In this document: positions 36,321 to 46,061 of the stretch, piece after piece
Numbering within the stretch: the first letter of the stretch is position 1
Layout of the letters: each line of letters begins with the position of its first letter
Origin: Paenibacillus sp. SYP-B3998
Lineage (GTDB): Bacteria; Bacillota; Bacilli; Paenibacillales; NBRC-103111
Reading direction: 5' to 3'
Assembly (NCBI RefSeq): GCF_010820665.1
Contig: NZ_JAAIKC010000004.1
Location: 186,001 to 250,000, forward strand
Length of the DNA stretch: 64,000 nt
Program-made: the position numbers and the translations under genes
The notes under the pieces: generated by a model
Database searches by the model: none
Seen by the model: only the letters and a program-made list of their open reading frames with translations
What the model was told of the DNA's origin: nothing

Positions 36321-37117
36321 ATAATACTATGCAGCTAATAAAAGAATTATTGAATAGTAGAAGCTTAATTTGGAGCTTTGCGAAAAATGATTTTAAAACT
36401 CGTTATTCCGGTTCAATTTTTGGTATTACCTGGGCATTTATACAGCCTATAATGACTTTACTAACATTTTGGTTTGTTTTTCAAGTTGGATTCAGATCTA
36501 CAGCTGTATTGGACGTGCCTTTCATTTGTTGGTTCGCTGCGGGATTGATACCTTGGTTTTTCTTTGCAGATGCTTGGTCCAGCGCGGGTAATGCTTTTGT
36601 TGAATATAGTTATTTGATTAAGAAAGTCGTTTTTAAAGTAAGCATGTTACCAATTATAAAAATTATTTCATCAGCATTTATACATGTTGTTTTTATTATA
36701 ATTTTGGCACTCATCTATATTATATACGGTATTTTTCCTCAAATGATTTGGATTCAACTGTTGTATTACTCGTTTTGTATGATTATTTTTACCGTGGCAT
36801 TAACATTTATTACAGCTTCCATTATTCCGTTTTTTAAAGACATCAATAACATGGTAGCTATTATTCTTCAATTTGGCATGTGGCTGACTCCAATTATGTG
36901 GTCATACAATATGGTGCCAGATAAGTACCAAGCTTTTTTTAAGTTAAATCCTATGTATTATATTGTCGAGGGATATCGGGATACATTGATTAATCATGTA
37001 TGGTTTTGGCATAGGTATAATCAAACATTATGGTTTTGGGCAATTACTCTTGTGTTATGTTTGTTAGGAGCCATATTCTATAAAAAATTGAAGCCTCATT
37101 TTGCCGATGTTCTTTGA
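36308..37117 (+). CDS. wzm: Polysaccharide ABC exporter permease, Wzm-like
   Basis: 269 aa, six membrane helices. Typical ABC-2 polysaccharide permease features are the amphipathic interface start LIWSFAKNDFKTRYSGSIFG and the segment LTPIMWSYNMVPD with the C-terminal LNPMYYIVEGYRD. Acts with the ATPase Wzt next door to move the undecaprenyl-linked glycan across the membrane. Translationally coupled to the preceding transferase. Confidence 0.93.
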   Translation: MEEINNTMQLIKELLNSRSLIWSFAKNDFKTRYSGSIFGITWAFIQPIMTLLTFWFVFQVGFRSTAVLDVPFICWFAAGLIPWFFFADAWSSAGNAFVEYSYLIKKVVFKVSMLPIIKIISSAFIHVVFIIILALIYIIYGIFPQMIWIQLLYYSFCMIIFTVALTFITASIIPFFKDINNMVAIILQFGMWLTPIMWSYNMVPDKYQAFFKLNPMYYIVEGYRDTLINHVWFWHRYNQTLWFWAITLVLCLLGAIFYKKLKPHFADVL

Positions 37118-37157
37118 TTTTTAGCTTAGAAATTTCTATATCGGGAGATTAACTATA

Positions 37158-38543
37158 ATGAATGATATCGCGATTAAAATTGAACAAGTGTCAAAGATTT
37201 ACAAACTTTATGATAAACCTATTGATCGTGTTAACGAATCGTTAAGTCTGTTTCAAAAGAAAAAAAAACATCGAGAATTCTTCGCGGTTAACAATGTTTC
37301 GTTCGAGATCAAAAAAGGTGAAACGGTAGGTATAGTTGGTAAAAACGGCTCTGGAAAATCTACTCTATTGAAAATAATTACAGGTGTACTAACACCTTCA
37401 AGCGGTAATGTGCATATTAACGGGAAGATATCTGCTCTGTTAGAGCTCGGGGCTGGATTTAACCCTGAATATACCGGTATGCAAAACATATATTTAAATG
37501 CATCAATGATGGGCTTGACAAAAGAGGAAATTGTGAAGAAAATACCATTTATTATTGAATTTGCCGATATTGGGCAGCATATAGATCAACCGGTAAAAAC
37601 TTATTCAAGTGGAATGTTCGTTAGATTAGCGTTTGCCGTTGCTATTAATGTTGATCCTGAAATATTGATTGTTGACGAGGCACTGGCTGTGGGCGACGAT
37701 TTGTTCCAAAAAAAATGTTTCTCTAAAATCGAATCATTTAAGAAGAGTGGTAAAACAGTCCTATTTGTTTCTCATTCAGGAAGTTTAGTTGTAGAGCTAT
37801 GTGATAAAGCAATATTAATGGATGCTGGTGAAAAACTGCTTATGGGGCCTAGTAATACGGTGGTAAATTTATATCAAAAACTTTTGTTTACTCCTAAGGA
37901 CAAGATGGATTTTGTCAAAGGACAAATCGAGAAAATTGACGTCATTGGATTCAACAAGTACAAATCATTTGATACCGAGAAAACCAAAGGTGTTGTTATA
38001 GATAAAGGTGAGATTAGTCTGGATTCCGAGAATCTTGTGGATACCAATTATGAGGAGTATTTGGATGAAGGTCTAATCCCAACTGATCCAGTTTTGTACG
38101 AAACTAATGGGGCAAAAATATTCGATTATAAAATTTCCAATTATAAAGGTGAAGATGTAAACGTTCTGAGGTTCGGAAGAAAATATATATTAAGCTATAA
38201 AGTTAAGTTCTATGAAAATTGTCAAAATGTTCGTTTTGGGATGATTATTAAAACCAAAACGGGTATAGAGATCAGTGGCGCAGCGACTGCAAGACCTGGT
38301 GAAGGTATAGAAATGGTAGTGGCAGATAAAGTGTTAACTGTAGAATTTGAGTTTACCCCCAAATTAGCAGCAGGTGTTTATTTTTTAAGATGTGGTGTAG
38401 TTGGCATTGAGCAAGACAATGAAGTGTTTCTGGATAGACAAGTTGATGCAGTTGCATTTAGGATGCTAGATCAACAAAAATCGCTTATGAATTCATTAGT
38501 CGATTTTGATATTACATCAAATATATATGAAATGAGAGAATAG
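37158..38543 (+). CDS. wzt: Polysaccharide ABC exporter ATPase, Wzt-like, with C-terminal carbohydrate-binding domain
   Basis: 461 aa. ATPase domain (1-240): Walker A GKNGSGKST (about 61-69), signature YSSGMFVRLAFA, Walker B ILIVDEALAVGDD, switch His in FVSHSG. The C-terminal about 165 residues (from about 295) form the Wzt_C beta-sandwich, for instance KILSYKVKFYENCQNVRFG-like strands (here YILSYKVKF) and FEFTPKLAAGVYFLRCGV. In E. coli O8/O9a such domains read the capped non-reducing end before export, so export here probably depends on a specific glycan cap. Confidence 0.94.
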   Translation: MNDIAIKIEQVSKIYKLYDKPIDRVNESLSLFQKKKKHREFFAVNNVSFEIKKGETVGIVGKNGSGKSTLLKIITGVLTPSSGNVHINGKISALLELGAGFNPEYTGMQNIYLNASMMGLTKEEIVKKIPFIIEFADIGQHIDQPVKTYSSGMFVRLAFAVAINVDPEILIVDEALAVGDDLFQKKCFSKIESFKKSGKTVLFVSHSGSLVVELCDKAILMDAGEKLLMGPSNTVVNLYQKLLFTPKDKMDFVKGQIEKIDVIGFNKYKSFDTEKTKGVVIDKGEISLDSENLVDTNYEEYLDEGLIPTDPVLYETNGAKIFDYKISNYKGEDVNVLRFGRKYILSYKVKFYENCQNVRFGMIIKTKTGIEISGAATARPGEGIEMVVADKVLTVEFEFTPKLAAGVYFLRCGVVGIEQDNEVFLDRQVDAVAFRMLDQQKSLMNSLVDFDITSNIYEMRE

Positions 38544-38562
38544 GTAAGGAGGTTTGAAATCT

Positions 38563-40755
38563 ATGAAAAATTTGTTGAAATCTATTTTGCCACATGGAAT
38601 AGTAGAATTATATAGAGAGTATTATGACAATAAAGTGGAACATGATATACAAGTAATAAATTTTCAAGTAAATAATTATTGTAATTCCAGATGTGTTATG
38701 TGTGATATTTGGCGAAAAAATGATCAAGAAAATATTAGCACTGAACAATTTAGGGTGGTATTACAAGATGCCCTATTTAAGAACGTACAGCATATAGGTA
38801 TTACTGGAGGAGAGCCGACTCTAACAAAAAATCTGTTAGATTATTTTCAAGTTGCTATTGAAACTTTACCGAAAGTAACAGGATTAAGTCTGATCACTAA
38901 TGCACTGATACCCCATCAAATCAAAACGACTATAAAAAATATTTCGAATATATGTAAATCAAATGACAAAAGCTTTTCCGTTATGGTATCTCTTGACGGT
39001 ATCAACGAAATTCATGATTTAAATAGAGGTAGGAAAGGGAACTTTGATAAAGCAGTAGACATCATAAATTGGCTTAAAGAGGAGAGCATTTCTTTTAGTA
39101 CTGGTACAACCATAACCAAATTAAATGTTTGGAACATGGATCAATTATTAAACTTCCTGAGAAATAACAATATTTATGGTAGATTTCGAATTGGTGAATT
39201 TATTAATAGACTTTATAATAATACTGAGGAACATACTAAAATTATTAGAAATTTTAATGAAGATGAAATATATCAATTAATGCTCTTCTTCAGTAAATTG
39301 GAGTACAATTTTGAAACGGATGAAACCGTGAAAAATACGTATAGAAGCATCAAACATATGCTACAAGGAGGACACAGACTTATAGAATGTCCTTATAAAA
39401 AACGTAACGCCATTAATCTGGATAGTCATGGCGGTTTAGCCTACTGTGCACCAAAATCTAAGATTATTGGAAATATGCTTGAAGTTTCTGGTAGACATTT
39501 ATATGCGAAAAATATAAAGGTATTGCATGAAATTGAAAAAAAGGATTGCATGAATTGCATTCATGATTATCACTCTGATGCAACTGATGAATTGAAGAAC
39601 ATGTTGGAAGCGGAGAAACGTTACAGGGATTTAATAAAAGTATCTTCTTACAATCAATTAAAAGGGAAATTTAGTGTTGCATATTCTAAAAAACCTTCAA
39701 ATAAATATAAAATTTTTGTTGTTGGTTGGTATGGAACAGAAACAGTAGGTGACAAGGCTATTTTAGGTGGTATTTTAGATTTCTATTTTGAGAAATATGG
39801 GATGGAAAACATAGAAGTTTTTATTAGCTCTTTATATCCTTTTATTACAAAGAGAACTATTGATGAACTAAATGTTACTGCCACAGTTGTCCCTGTGTAT
39901 AGTGAATTTTTTTACCAAGAGGCATCTAGCGTCAATGAAATTATTGTTGGCGGAGGACCTTTAATGGAATTAGAAGAACTAGCATTAATTGCATGGGCAT
40001 TTAATTTGGCGAAAAAAAATGAGAATACGACAACGATTTTCGGATCTGGTATTGGCCCATTATATAGCGATGAGAAAAAAAGTATCGTACAAGAAATTTT
40101 ATCTTTAGCCGATCATATTTACTTAAGAGATGATAAATCATCCAAACTAGCCATAGAAATGACTGGACGTGAAGATGTTAATAATATTGGCGATCCAGCT
40201 ATTAATTATATAAACAAGATGAAGAACATGATAGCTCCAAATAAAATGAATGATAAGCTATCATGTTATCTTAGAGAATTGACAAGCGAGTACTTTGGTC
40301 ATTTGAATTATGAAGAATATATAACTTTTAAAGATAAATTTGAAGAAGCTTTAGCAAAAAATATTATTTACCTTTCTAATAAAACAGGAATGAAGCCACA
40401 TTTTTATGCGATGCATAATTTTGTGATTGGTAATGATGATAGAGACTTTAACTATAATTTTGTAGCTAAATATTTTGCAGACAGCTCTGTTTTTATTGAG
40501 GATAAACTTTCAAATGTTGAGAATATTGTTGAATCAATGAAATCTTCGAAACTCAATGTATGTATGAGATTTCATTCTGTGGTATTTGCAAATACATTAG
40601 ATACAGATTTTCTAGCTGTTGATTACACTTCTGGAGGGAAAATTAATTCGTACTTGGTTGAGAGAAACAAAGCTAACCAAATGATTGAAATGATTAATAT
40701 CATTCAAGATGAAACAGTATTATATAGAACAATGATGGTAAATAATTTGTTTTAA
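38563..40755 (+). CDS. Fusion of radical SAM enzyme and polysaccharide pyruvyltransferase
   Basis: 730 aa. N-terminal radical SAM domain: cluster motif CNSRCVMC (Cys40, Cys44, Cys47), then GITGGEPTL, the SAM-binding GGEP motif. Residues about 275-345 hold further cysteines (ECPYKKRN, LAYCAPKS, KKDCMNC), which look like a SPASM/twitch-type auxiliary cluster site. From about residue 381 a polysaccharide pyruvyltransferase (WcaK/CsaB/PssM) domain runs to the end: VVGWYGTETVGDKAILGG, EIIVGGGPLME, IFGSGIGPLY, CMRFHSVVFA. The second half should transfer pyruvate as a ketal or otherwise use a GT-B-like site; the first half's substrate is unknown. TAAGGAGG fits ATG 38563. Placed right after the exporter genes. 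Confidence 0.85.
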   Translation: MKNLLKSILPHGIVELYREYYDNKVEHDIQVINFQVNNYCNSRCVMCDIWRKNDQENISTEQFRVVLQDALFKNVQHIGITGGEPTLTKNLLDYFQVAIETLPKVTGLSLITNALIPHQIKTTIKNISNICKSNDKSFSVMVSLDGINEIHDLNRGRKGNFDKAVDIINWLKEESISFSTGTTITKLNVWNMDQLLNFLRNNNIYGRFRIGEFINRLYNNTEEHTKIIRNFNEDEIYQLMLFFSKLEYNFETDETVKNTYRSIKHMLQGGHRLIECPYKKRNAINLDSHGGLAYCAPKSKIIGNMLEVSGRHLYAKNIKVLHEIEKKDCMNCIHDYHSDATDELKNMLEAEKRYRDLIKVSSYNQLKGKFSVAYSKKPSNKYKIFVVGWYGTETVGDKAILGGILDFYFEKYGMENIEVFISSLYPFITKRTIDELNVTATVVPVYSEFFYQEASSVNEIIVGGGPLMELEELALIAWAFNLAKKNENTTTIFGSGIGPLYSDEKKSIVQEILSLADHIYLRDDKSSKLAIEMTGREDVNNIGDPAINYINKMKNMIAPNKMNDKLSCYLRELTSEYFGHLNYEEYITFKDKFEEALAKNIIYLSNKTGMKPHFYAMHNFVIGNDDRDFNYNFVAKYFADSSVFIEDKLSNVENIVESMKSSKLNVCMRFHSVVFANTLDTDFLAVDYTSGGKINSYLVERNKANQMIEMINIIQDETVLYRTMMVNNLF

Positions 40756-40789
40756 TTCATAAGATTCGCAATAGAAGGGTGGTGTCTTC

Positions 40790-42586
40790 ATGAAGATAGC
40801 TCTTTTAAATACATTTGACAATGGTGGAGCAGGCAAAGCGGCATTAAGATTAAATAAAGGACTTAATTCCATAGGTGAGAATAGTCAAATGTTTGTGAAA
40901 TGGAAGAATATTGATGATGAAACCATTACTCAGATTCTGTCTAGAGAAATTAATAATAAATTGTTTGACGAACTTTCAATGAAGTATTTTATCAAAAATA
41001 TTAAAAAAGGAAATACAATTTCATCTTTAATGTATCCTAGTGTTGGCTTTGACTATTTAAATTTATTTCAGAGTTATGATGTCGTAAACTTACATTGGAT
41101 CCCATCATTTATATCCATTGAAGCTATCGTTCAGTTAGATAGGATGCAGAAGCCTATTATTTGGACTTTACATGATGAAAATCCCTATACAGGTGGGTGT
41201 CATTACACTCATGGCTGTGAAAAGTTTAAGATTAACTGCTCTAACTGTCCTCAATTGGTTACTAATCCATCTAATATTACAAAACATATTTTAGAGTCAA
41301 AAATAAAGTATCTTCCTAAGAATATAACTATTGTCACTCCTAGCATTTGGTTAGCAGAAACTGCAAAAGAAAGCGCTTTGTTTAAAAATCATCGAGTTGA
41401 AGTGATTGCTAATTCTTTGGAGACCGATATCTATAAACCATATAAAAAATCACAATTAAAAAGAGATCTTGGATTATCAGAAAATTCGAAAGTCCTTTTA
41501 TTTGGGGCTGAAGATTTGAATGAAAATAGGAAAGGTTTAAGTTATTTATTAGATTCTATTAACTATATGAAACAAAACAATAAAATCAATAAATTATTGC
41601 TTGATAATGAACTTCACGTACTGACATTTGGGAAACCATCACCGATTTTAGATAGCATGGATATACCATATAAATCCTTAGGATATATAAATAATGATGA
41701 GAGATTAGCTGAAATATATTCAGTTGCTGATATTCTTGCTCTTCCATCACTAGAGGATAATTTACCAAATATGATGTTAGAAAGCTTATCATGTGGTACT
41801 CCTGTTGTTGCTTTTAATACTGGTGGAATTAAAGATGTGATAGTAGAGGGATACAACGGATTTTTGTGTGAAGTAGGAGATAGTGTTAGTTTTGCAAATA
41901 AAATAATAAATGTTTTATTCAGTGATATATCGTTTTCGGAGAATTGTCGAGAGTATGCTGAAGAATTTTTTGCTTTAAATATACAAGCAAACAAATATAA
42001 AGCGTTATTTGAGGATTTAATAAATAATAAAACTAATTATTTTAGTTCAGGCAATGTTCCGCGGCTTGTACCTGAGATATCAGAGCCATTAATGGATTGG
42101 ATTTGTGATATCAGCCTTGATATTGAAAATCAAATAAATAAATTTGAAAAAGATAATATAGCAATGAAAAATGGAATAGAGGAGTTAATAAAAGAAAGAG
42201 ATACAGTTTTGGCTCAAAGTGAAAGACTAAAAGAAGAAAGAAATCACATAATAATTGAGAGAGAAAATATAAAGTCAGAAAGAGATTCTTTAGTAGAGAA
42301 TACTGAAAAGATATTACATGAGATAGATATCCTAATTGCTGAAAAAGAAAACTTAAAACAAGAAAGAGATATATTGTTAGCTGATAGCGAATATTTAAGG
42401 CAAGAAAGAGATAGTGTAGTGCTTGAGAGGGAACATTTAAAGCAAGAAAAGGATAGGGTGGTAGCGGAAAGAGAAAGCATAAGGAGAGAACTGGGAAATA
42501 TATCAGAGGAATTGCATCAAGCTTATGGATCAAGGTCATGGAAATTTACAAAACCGCTACGTTTCTTAGGACGTAAATTAAAATAA
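40790..42586 (+). CDS. GT4-family glycosyltransferase with C-terminal coiled coil
   Basis: 598 aa. WcaC-like GT4 domain (1-415): NTFDNGGAGKAALRLNKGL, the Cys-rich HDENPYTGGCHYTHGCEKF and FKINCSNCPQL typical of this subgroup, then LPSLEDNLPNMMLESLSCG and GTPVVAFNTGGIKDV with the donor-binding Glu. Residues 472-569 are seven 14-residue coiled-coil units rich in Glu, Arg and Lys; the end SRSWKFTKPLRFLGRKLK is the basic, Trp-containing tail often found on glycan transferases and may touch the membrane. Position directly after the exporter and pyruvyltransferase genes. Confidence 0.88.
   Translation: MKIALLNTFDNGGAGKAALRLNKGLNSIGENSQMFVKWKNIDDETITQILSREINNKLFDELSMKYFIKNIKKGNTISSLMYPSVGFDYLNLFQSYDVVNLHWIPSFISIEAIVQLDRMQKPIIWTLHDENPYTGGCHYTHGCEKFKINCSNCPQLVTNPSNITKHILESKIKYLPKNITIVTPSIWLAETAKESALFKNHRVEVIANSLETDIYKPYKKSQLKRDLGLSENSKVLLFGAEDLNENRKGLSYLLDSINYMKQNNKINKLLLDNELHVLTFGKPSPILDSMDIPYKSLGYINNDERLAEIYSVADILALPSLEDNLPNMMLESLSCGTPVVAFNTGGIKDVIVEGYNGFLCEVGDSVSFANKIINVLFSDISFSENCREYAEEFFALNIQANKYKALFEDLINNKTNYFSSGNVPRLVPEISEPLMDWICDISLDIENQINKFEKDNIAMKNGIEELIKERDTVLAQSERLKEERNHIIIERENIKSERDSLVENTEKILHEIDILIAEKENLKQERDILLADSEYLRQERDSVVLEREHLKQEKDRVVAERESIRRELGNISEELHQAYGSRSWKFTKPLRFLGRKLK
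42203..42496 (+). repeat. Seven 42-bp coiled-coil-coding units
   Basis: Consecutive units of 14 residues, most ending ERD, ERN or EKD, for example ILIAEKENLKQERD, ILLADSEYLRQERD and SVVLEREHLKQEKD (residues 514-555). Two heptads each. The DNA units have diverged but are still alignable. Confidence 0.85.
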
Positions 42587-42643
42587 TTATGAATATTGTT
42601 CTATAAAAAACAAAGTGAAAAATGTCATGTATAAAATGGGGAA

Positions 42644-43822
42644 ATGAAAATGAAAAATAAAGTATTATTAATTTATCCTCATAACTTCTTAGAGCGCAAT
42701 ATGGGGACTAATAATCGAGTTTATGAAATTGCAAAATTTTTAAAGAGTAGCAATTTTTCTATTGATTTATTTTCTTGCAAAAACTTTGTAAGCACAACTT
42801 TTGATGAATTTGACAAATATAATGAAGAAGATATCATTGATAAATTATATTTGTATGATTTTACGTATACTCAAAATTTTACAAGAAAAGACAAGATCAA
42901 AAGTAAGCTTTTACAGATGCTTTCAAAATTGCTTAAATTAGATACACCATTAAAAACATTAGATAATTGGGTTACACCTACAATGCAAATGCAATACAAT
43001 GAAATATTAATGAAAAATGAATATGATTTTATTGTTATGTTTTATGTTTATACTGGTGAATTATTAAGAACAGCTGATTCGAAATTTAAGAAAATATATT
43101 TTATGGAAGACTTACTATCAGTAGGACATTATATTTCGGGCTTATCTGATGAAATTGGAGGTCCATTAAATTGCGAAATCGATAGATTGAAGCAATTTGA
43201 CGATATAATTTGTATTTCATATGATGAAAAGATTTTTTTTGAAAAAATATTAAGAAATAAAAATCTACATTACCTACCACATTTAATTAATGAAAAAAAT
43301 AATGGTATTGATACATCTCAAAAAACTATTGACTTATTATTTATAGGATACGATAATTTCTATAATATTGAAGGAATGCAATGGTTCTTCAAAAATGTAT
43401 ATCCACAGCTTAATTCTAATATTAATATAACTATTGTAGGTAAAGTTGTGGAGCATATTGACTTGAATTATGAAAATGTTACCAAAGTGGGATATATTAA
43501 AGATTTAGATGAAATTTATAGTAAAACAAAAATTTCGATATGTCCTTTGTTGAATGGCACAGGTATGAAAGTAAAAGTAATAGAAGCTATGAGTTATGGC
43601 ATTCCTGTGGTTTGCACTTCACGAGGAGTCGATGGATTTCCAGATAAAACAAGAAATGGATGTATAGTTTCAGATAATCCTGCTCATTTTGCTAATTTGA
43701 TTAATCAATTATTTAGTGATAGTGTATTTTACCAAAGCAAATCAAAGGAAATTATGCAATATTTTAAAGAAAATCTTTCAATGACGCAGAATATATCTAA
43801 ATTAAAGGATGTTTTTAAATAA
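42644..43822 (+). CDS. Glycosyltransferase, GT4-like
   Basis: 392 aa. Opening VLLIYPHNFLERNMGTNNRVYEIAKF with the Gly-rich acceptor loop; C-terminal half LLFIGYDNFYNIEGMQWFF, ICPLLNGTGMKVKVIEAMSYG and IPVVCTSRGVDG, the pattern of GT4 enzymes that use GDP- or UDP-sugars. One gene in the closely packed AT-rich part of the operon. Donor not deducible. Confidence 0.85.
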   Translation: MKMKNKVLLIYPHNFLERNMGTNNRVYEIAKFLKSSNFSIDLFSCKNFVSTTFDEFDKYNEEDIIDKLYLYDFTYTQNFTRKDKIKSKLLQMLSKLLKLDTPLKTLDNWVTPTMQMQYNEILMKNEYDFIVMFYVYTGELLRTADSKFKKIYFMEDLLSVGHYISGLSDEIGGPLNCEIDRLKQFDDIICISYDEKIFFEKILRNKNLHYLPHLINEKNNGIDTSQKTIDLLFIGYDNFYNIEGMQWFFKNVYPQLNSNINITIVGKVVEHIDLNYENVTKVGYIKDLDEIYSKTKISICPLLNGTGMKVKVIEAMSYGIPVVCTSRGVDGFPDKTRNGCIVSDNPAHFANLINQLFSDSVFYQSKSKEIMQYFKENLSMTQNISKLKDVFK

Positions 43823-43836
43823 AGGGGTAGAAATTT

Positions 43837-46044
43837 ATGAAAATAGGATATATAGATCACTCTTTTCATCAAAAGACTTTATCATCCCAGTTTTTTGTTG
43901 ATATTTTGAAAAAAAATGGTCTTGAAGTTGAATATATTTGGGATTATTCGTGGAAAGGTGGCAAACCAGTTAATTTGGAGGAGCTAGTCGGGACTTACGA
44001 TGCGTTCGTCTTTCATCAACTATCAGCCGTAGCTTCAAGACCTTACTATAAACTCCCGGTAAATATAACTTATTTGCCAATGCTTGACAATTTTGGGAAT
44101 GATCAACTGTTTCATTTCAATCGCCATTATTGGAAACATTATGCTGGAGTTAAGATATTGTGTTTTTCCAAAGCGTTGAATAGTGCTATTTTGAGTCATG
44201 GATTAGCTAGTAAATATGTAAAATATTTCCCGGATCCCTCTAAGTTTATATATACAGAAAATGAAGATGACTTGAGAGGATTTTTTTGGCAGAGAGCACC
44301 AGAACAGATTAACTGGGAGATCATAAAAAAATTAGTACAAAAGGCTGATTTTTCTTCTATGCATATTCATACTGCGGTTGATCCAGGACTTCAACCATAT
44401 CATCCATCTGTCAATGATATCAGAGATTTTAAAATTAGCACATCAGAATGGTTTCCAGAAAGAAAAGACTTGTATAAGATTATTGCCGCTAATCAAGTAT
44501 ATTTTACGCCGCGTCCATCTGAAGGGATAGGTATGTCATTTCTTGAGGCAATGGCGATGGGGAAATGTGTGGTGTCGCCAGATTATGGTACCATGAATGA
44601 ATATATCATTCATGGTATTAATGGTTTATTGTACAATCTTAATGATCCGAAGCCACTTGATTTTAAAAATGTAAAAGAAATATCTAAACTTGCACGTAAA
44701 AGTGTTGAAATAGGTTATGAGCAATGGCTTGAAAAAGAACAAGAGATAATTAATTTTATTGTTGAACCACCAAACAAAGTCTACTCGGTATATTACCCAA
44801 ATGGTTACAATTATGATGATATTGCTCAAGTAAATACTATTAATGAAAATCAACAGCTAGAGTACAGTGATATAAATAAAGTTTCATCTATCCAAAGAAT
44901 GAAGAGATATGTAGCAAGTAGTAAAGCCGCGCCATTTCTAAGACCAGTTTGGAGATTGATGAAAGAGACCTTTTTAACCGTCAATAAAACTGAAAAAGTT
45001 GATGTGAATGTTGAAATTACGAGAGAAACTTTATCAACAACATGCAACATAAGTAATCAATCTATTGATTTTCCACTTGGAGGAATATGCGGTAAGTTTT
45101 CTAGATCGGAAACTGATAAAAATAAGATTATTTGTGAAGGCGGAATTAGATTAAAAGGGGAATACAAAAAAACGATTGCTAATAAACCACTTGTTACGAT
45201 AATTACGGTTGTTCGTAATAGAGCGAAAAAACTCGAAAGAGCTATGCTGTCTGTTTTCAATCAAACATATGATAATGTTGAATATATCATTGTGGATGGT
45301 GGAAGTACTGATGAGACAGTTGATATTATTAAAAGATATGAAAATGGAATAGATTATTACGTTTCAGAGCCAGATAAAGGTATCTATAATGCTATTAACA
45401 AAGGTTTATCATTTGCATCAGGCGACTATATTGGAATATTAAATTCTGATGATTGGTATACATCAGATGCAATAGAATTATCAGTAAAACAGCTAACTGA
45501 GGAGGATGCAGATTATTCTGGAGCAGAAGAATACGTCATCAATGAAGATGGAAGTATTGTAGGCATTTATGAACTCAAACCATTTAGCAACATTGCCCTT
45601 TGGGCACAGAATCCATGTAATCATGGAACTATGTTTATAAGTAGAAAGGCCTACGAAGCAATTGGATTATATGATGAGAATTATCGTATAGCAGCTGATT
45701 ACAAGATGCAACTTTTACTTGTGACTAATACAGATTTAAAATCTTGTACAGTAAAAAAGCCTATTCATTATTATGAAGTTGCTGGTCTCTCAAGTGTTGA
45801 AAGAGATAAGACACTAGGTGAGGTAAAGGAGATATTAAAGTTTTATCATAAGAATCTTACTGATAAACATCTAGATTCATTAATTGATTTTATGCATGAT
45901 TTCAAAATGAATGAAAGCATAATTAATGATTTAGAAGAAATATTAAACATGCCTGATTATTCAATGGAACAAAGACGATATTTGTTGAATCGAATGATTA
46001 CTTACGGCTATAAGGAAAAACTGGATCTAATATCGAAAATTTGA
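43837..46044 (+). CDS. Bifunctional glycosyltransferase: GT4-like plus GT2
   Basis: 735 aa, two catalytic domains. Residues about 1-330: GT-B type with VYFTPRPSEGIGMSFLEAMA and GKCVVSPDYGTMNEYI, the donor Glu being in FLEAMA. A linker of about 110 residues contains the membrane-tail-like KAAPFLRPVWRLMKE. Residues about 448-735: GT2 with KPLVTIITVVRNRAKKLE, IIVDGGSTDETVDII, the DXD-like ILNSDDWY (about 535) and NPCNHGTMFISRKAYE, the WcaA/colanic-type pattern. Such a fusion can add two different sugars in sequence or alternate linkages. Confidence 0.88.
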   Translation: MKIGYIDHSFHQKTLSSQFFVDILKKNGLEVEYIWDYSWKGGKPVNLEELVGTYDAFVFHQLSAVASRPYYKLPVNITYLPMLDNFGNDQLFHFNRHYWKHYAGVKILCFSKALNSAILSHGLASKYVKYFPDPSKFIYTENEDDLRGFFWQRAPEQINWEIIKKLVQKADFSSMHIHTAVDPGLQPYHPSVNDIRDFKISTSEWFPERKDLYKIIAANQVYFTPRPSEGIGMSFLEAMAMGKCVVSPDYGTMNEYIIHGINGLLYNLNDPKPLDFKNVKEISKLARKSVEIGYEQWLEKEQEIINFIVEPPNKVYSVYYPNGYNYDDIAQVNTINENQQLEYSDINKVSSIQRMKRYVASSKAAPFLRPVWRLMKETFLTVNKTEKVDVNVEITRETLSTTCNISNQSIDFPLGGICGKFSRSETDKNKIICEGGIRLKGEYKKTIANKPLVTIITVVRNRAKKLERAMLSVFNQTYDNVEYIIVDGGSTDETVDIIKRYENGIDYYVSEPDKGIYNAINKGLSFASGDYIGILNSDDWYTSDAIELSVKQLTEEDADYSGAEEYVINEDGSIVGIYELKPFSNIALWAQNPCNHGTMFISRKAYEAIGLYDENYRIAADYKMQLLLVTNTDLKSCTVKKPIHYYEVAGLSSVERDKTLGEVKEILKFYHKNLTDKHLDSLIDFMHDFKMNESIINDLEEILNMPDYSMEQRRYLLNRMITYGYKEKLDLISKI

Positions 46045-46061
46045 ATTTGTGAGGATAGACA

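Noticed and set aside
42111-42539. Leu/Phe/Tyr-rich minus-strand frames opposite the coiled-coil region
   Set aside because: They are the antisense reading of the repeated Glu/Lys/Arg codons; no independent signal.
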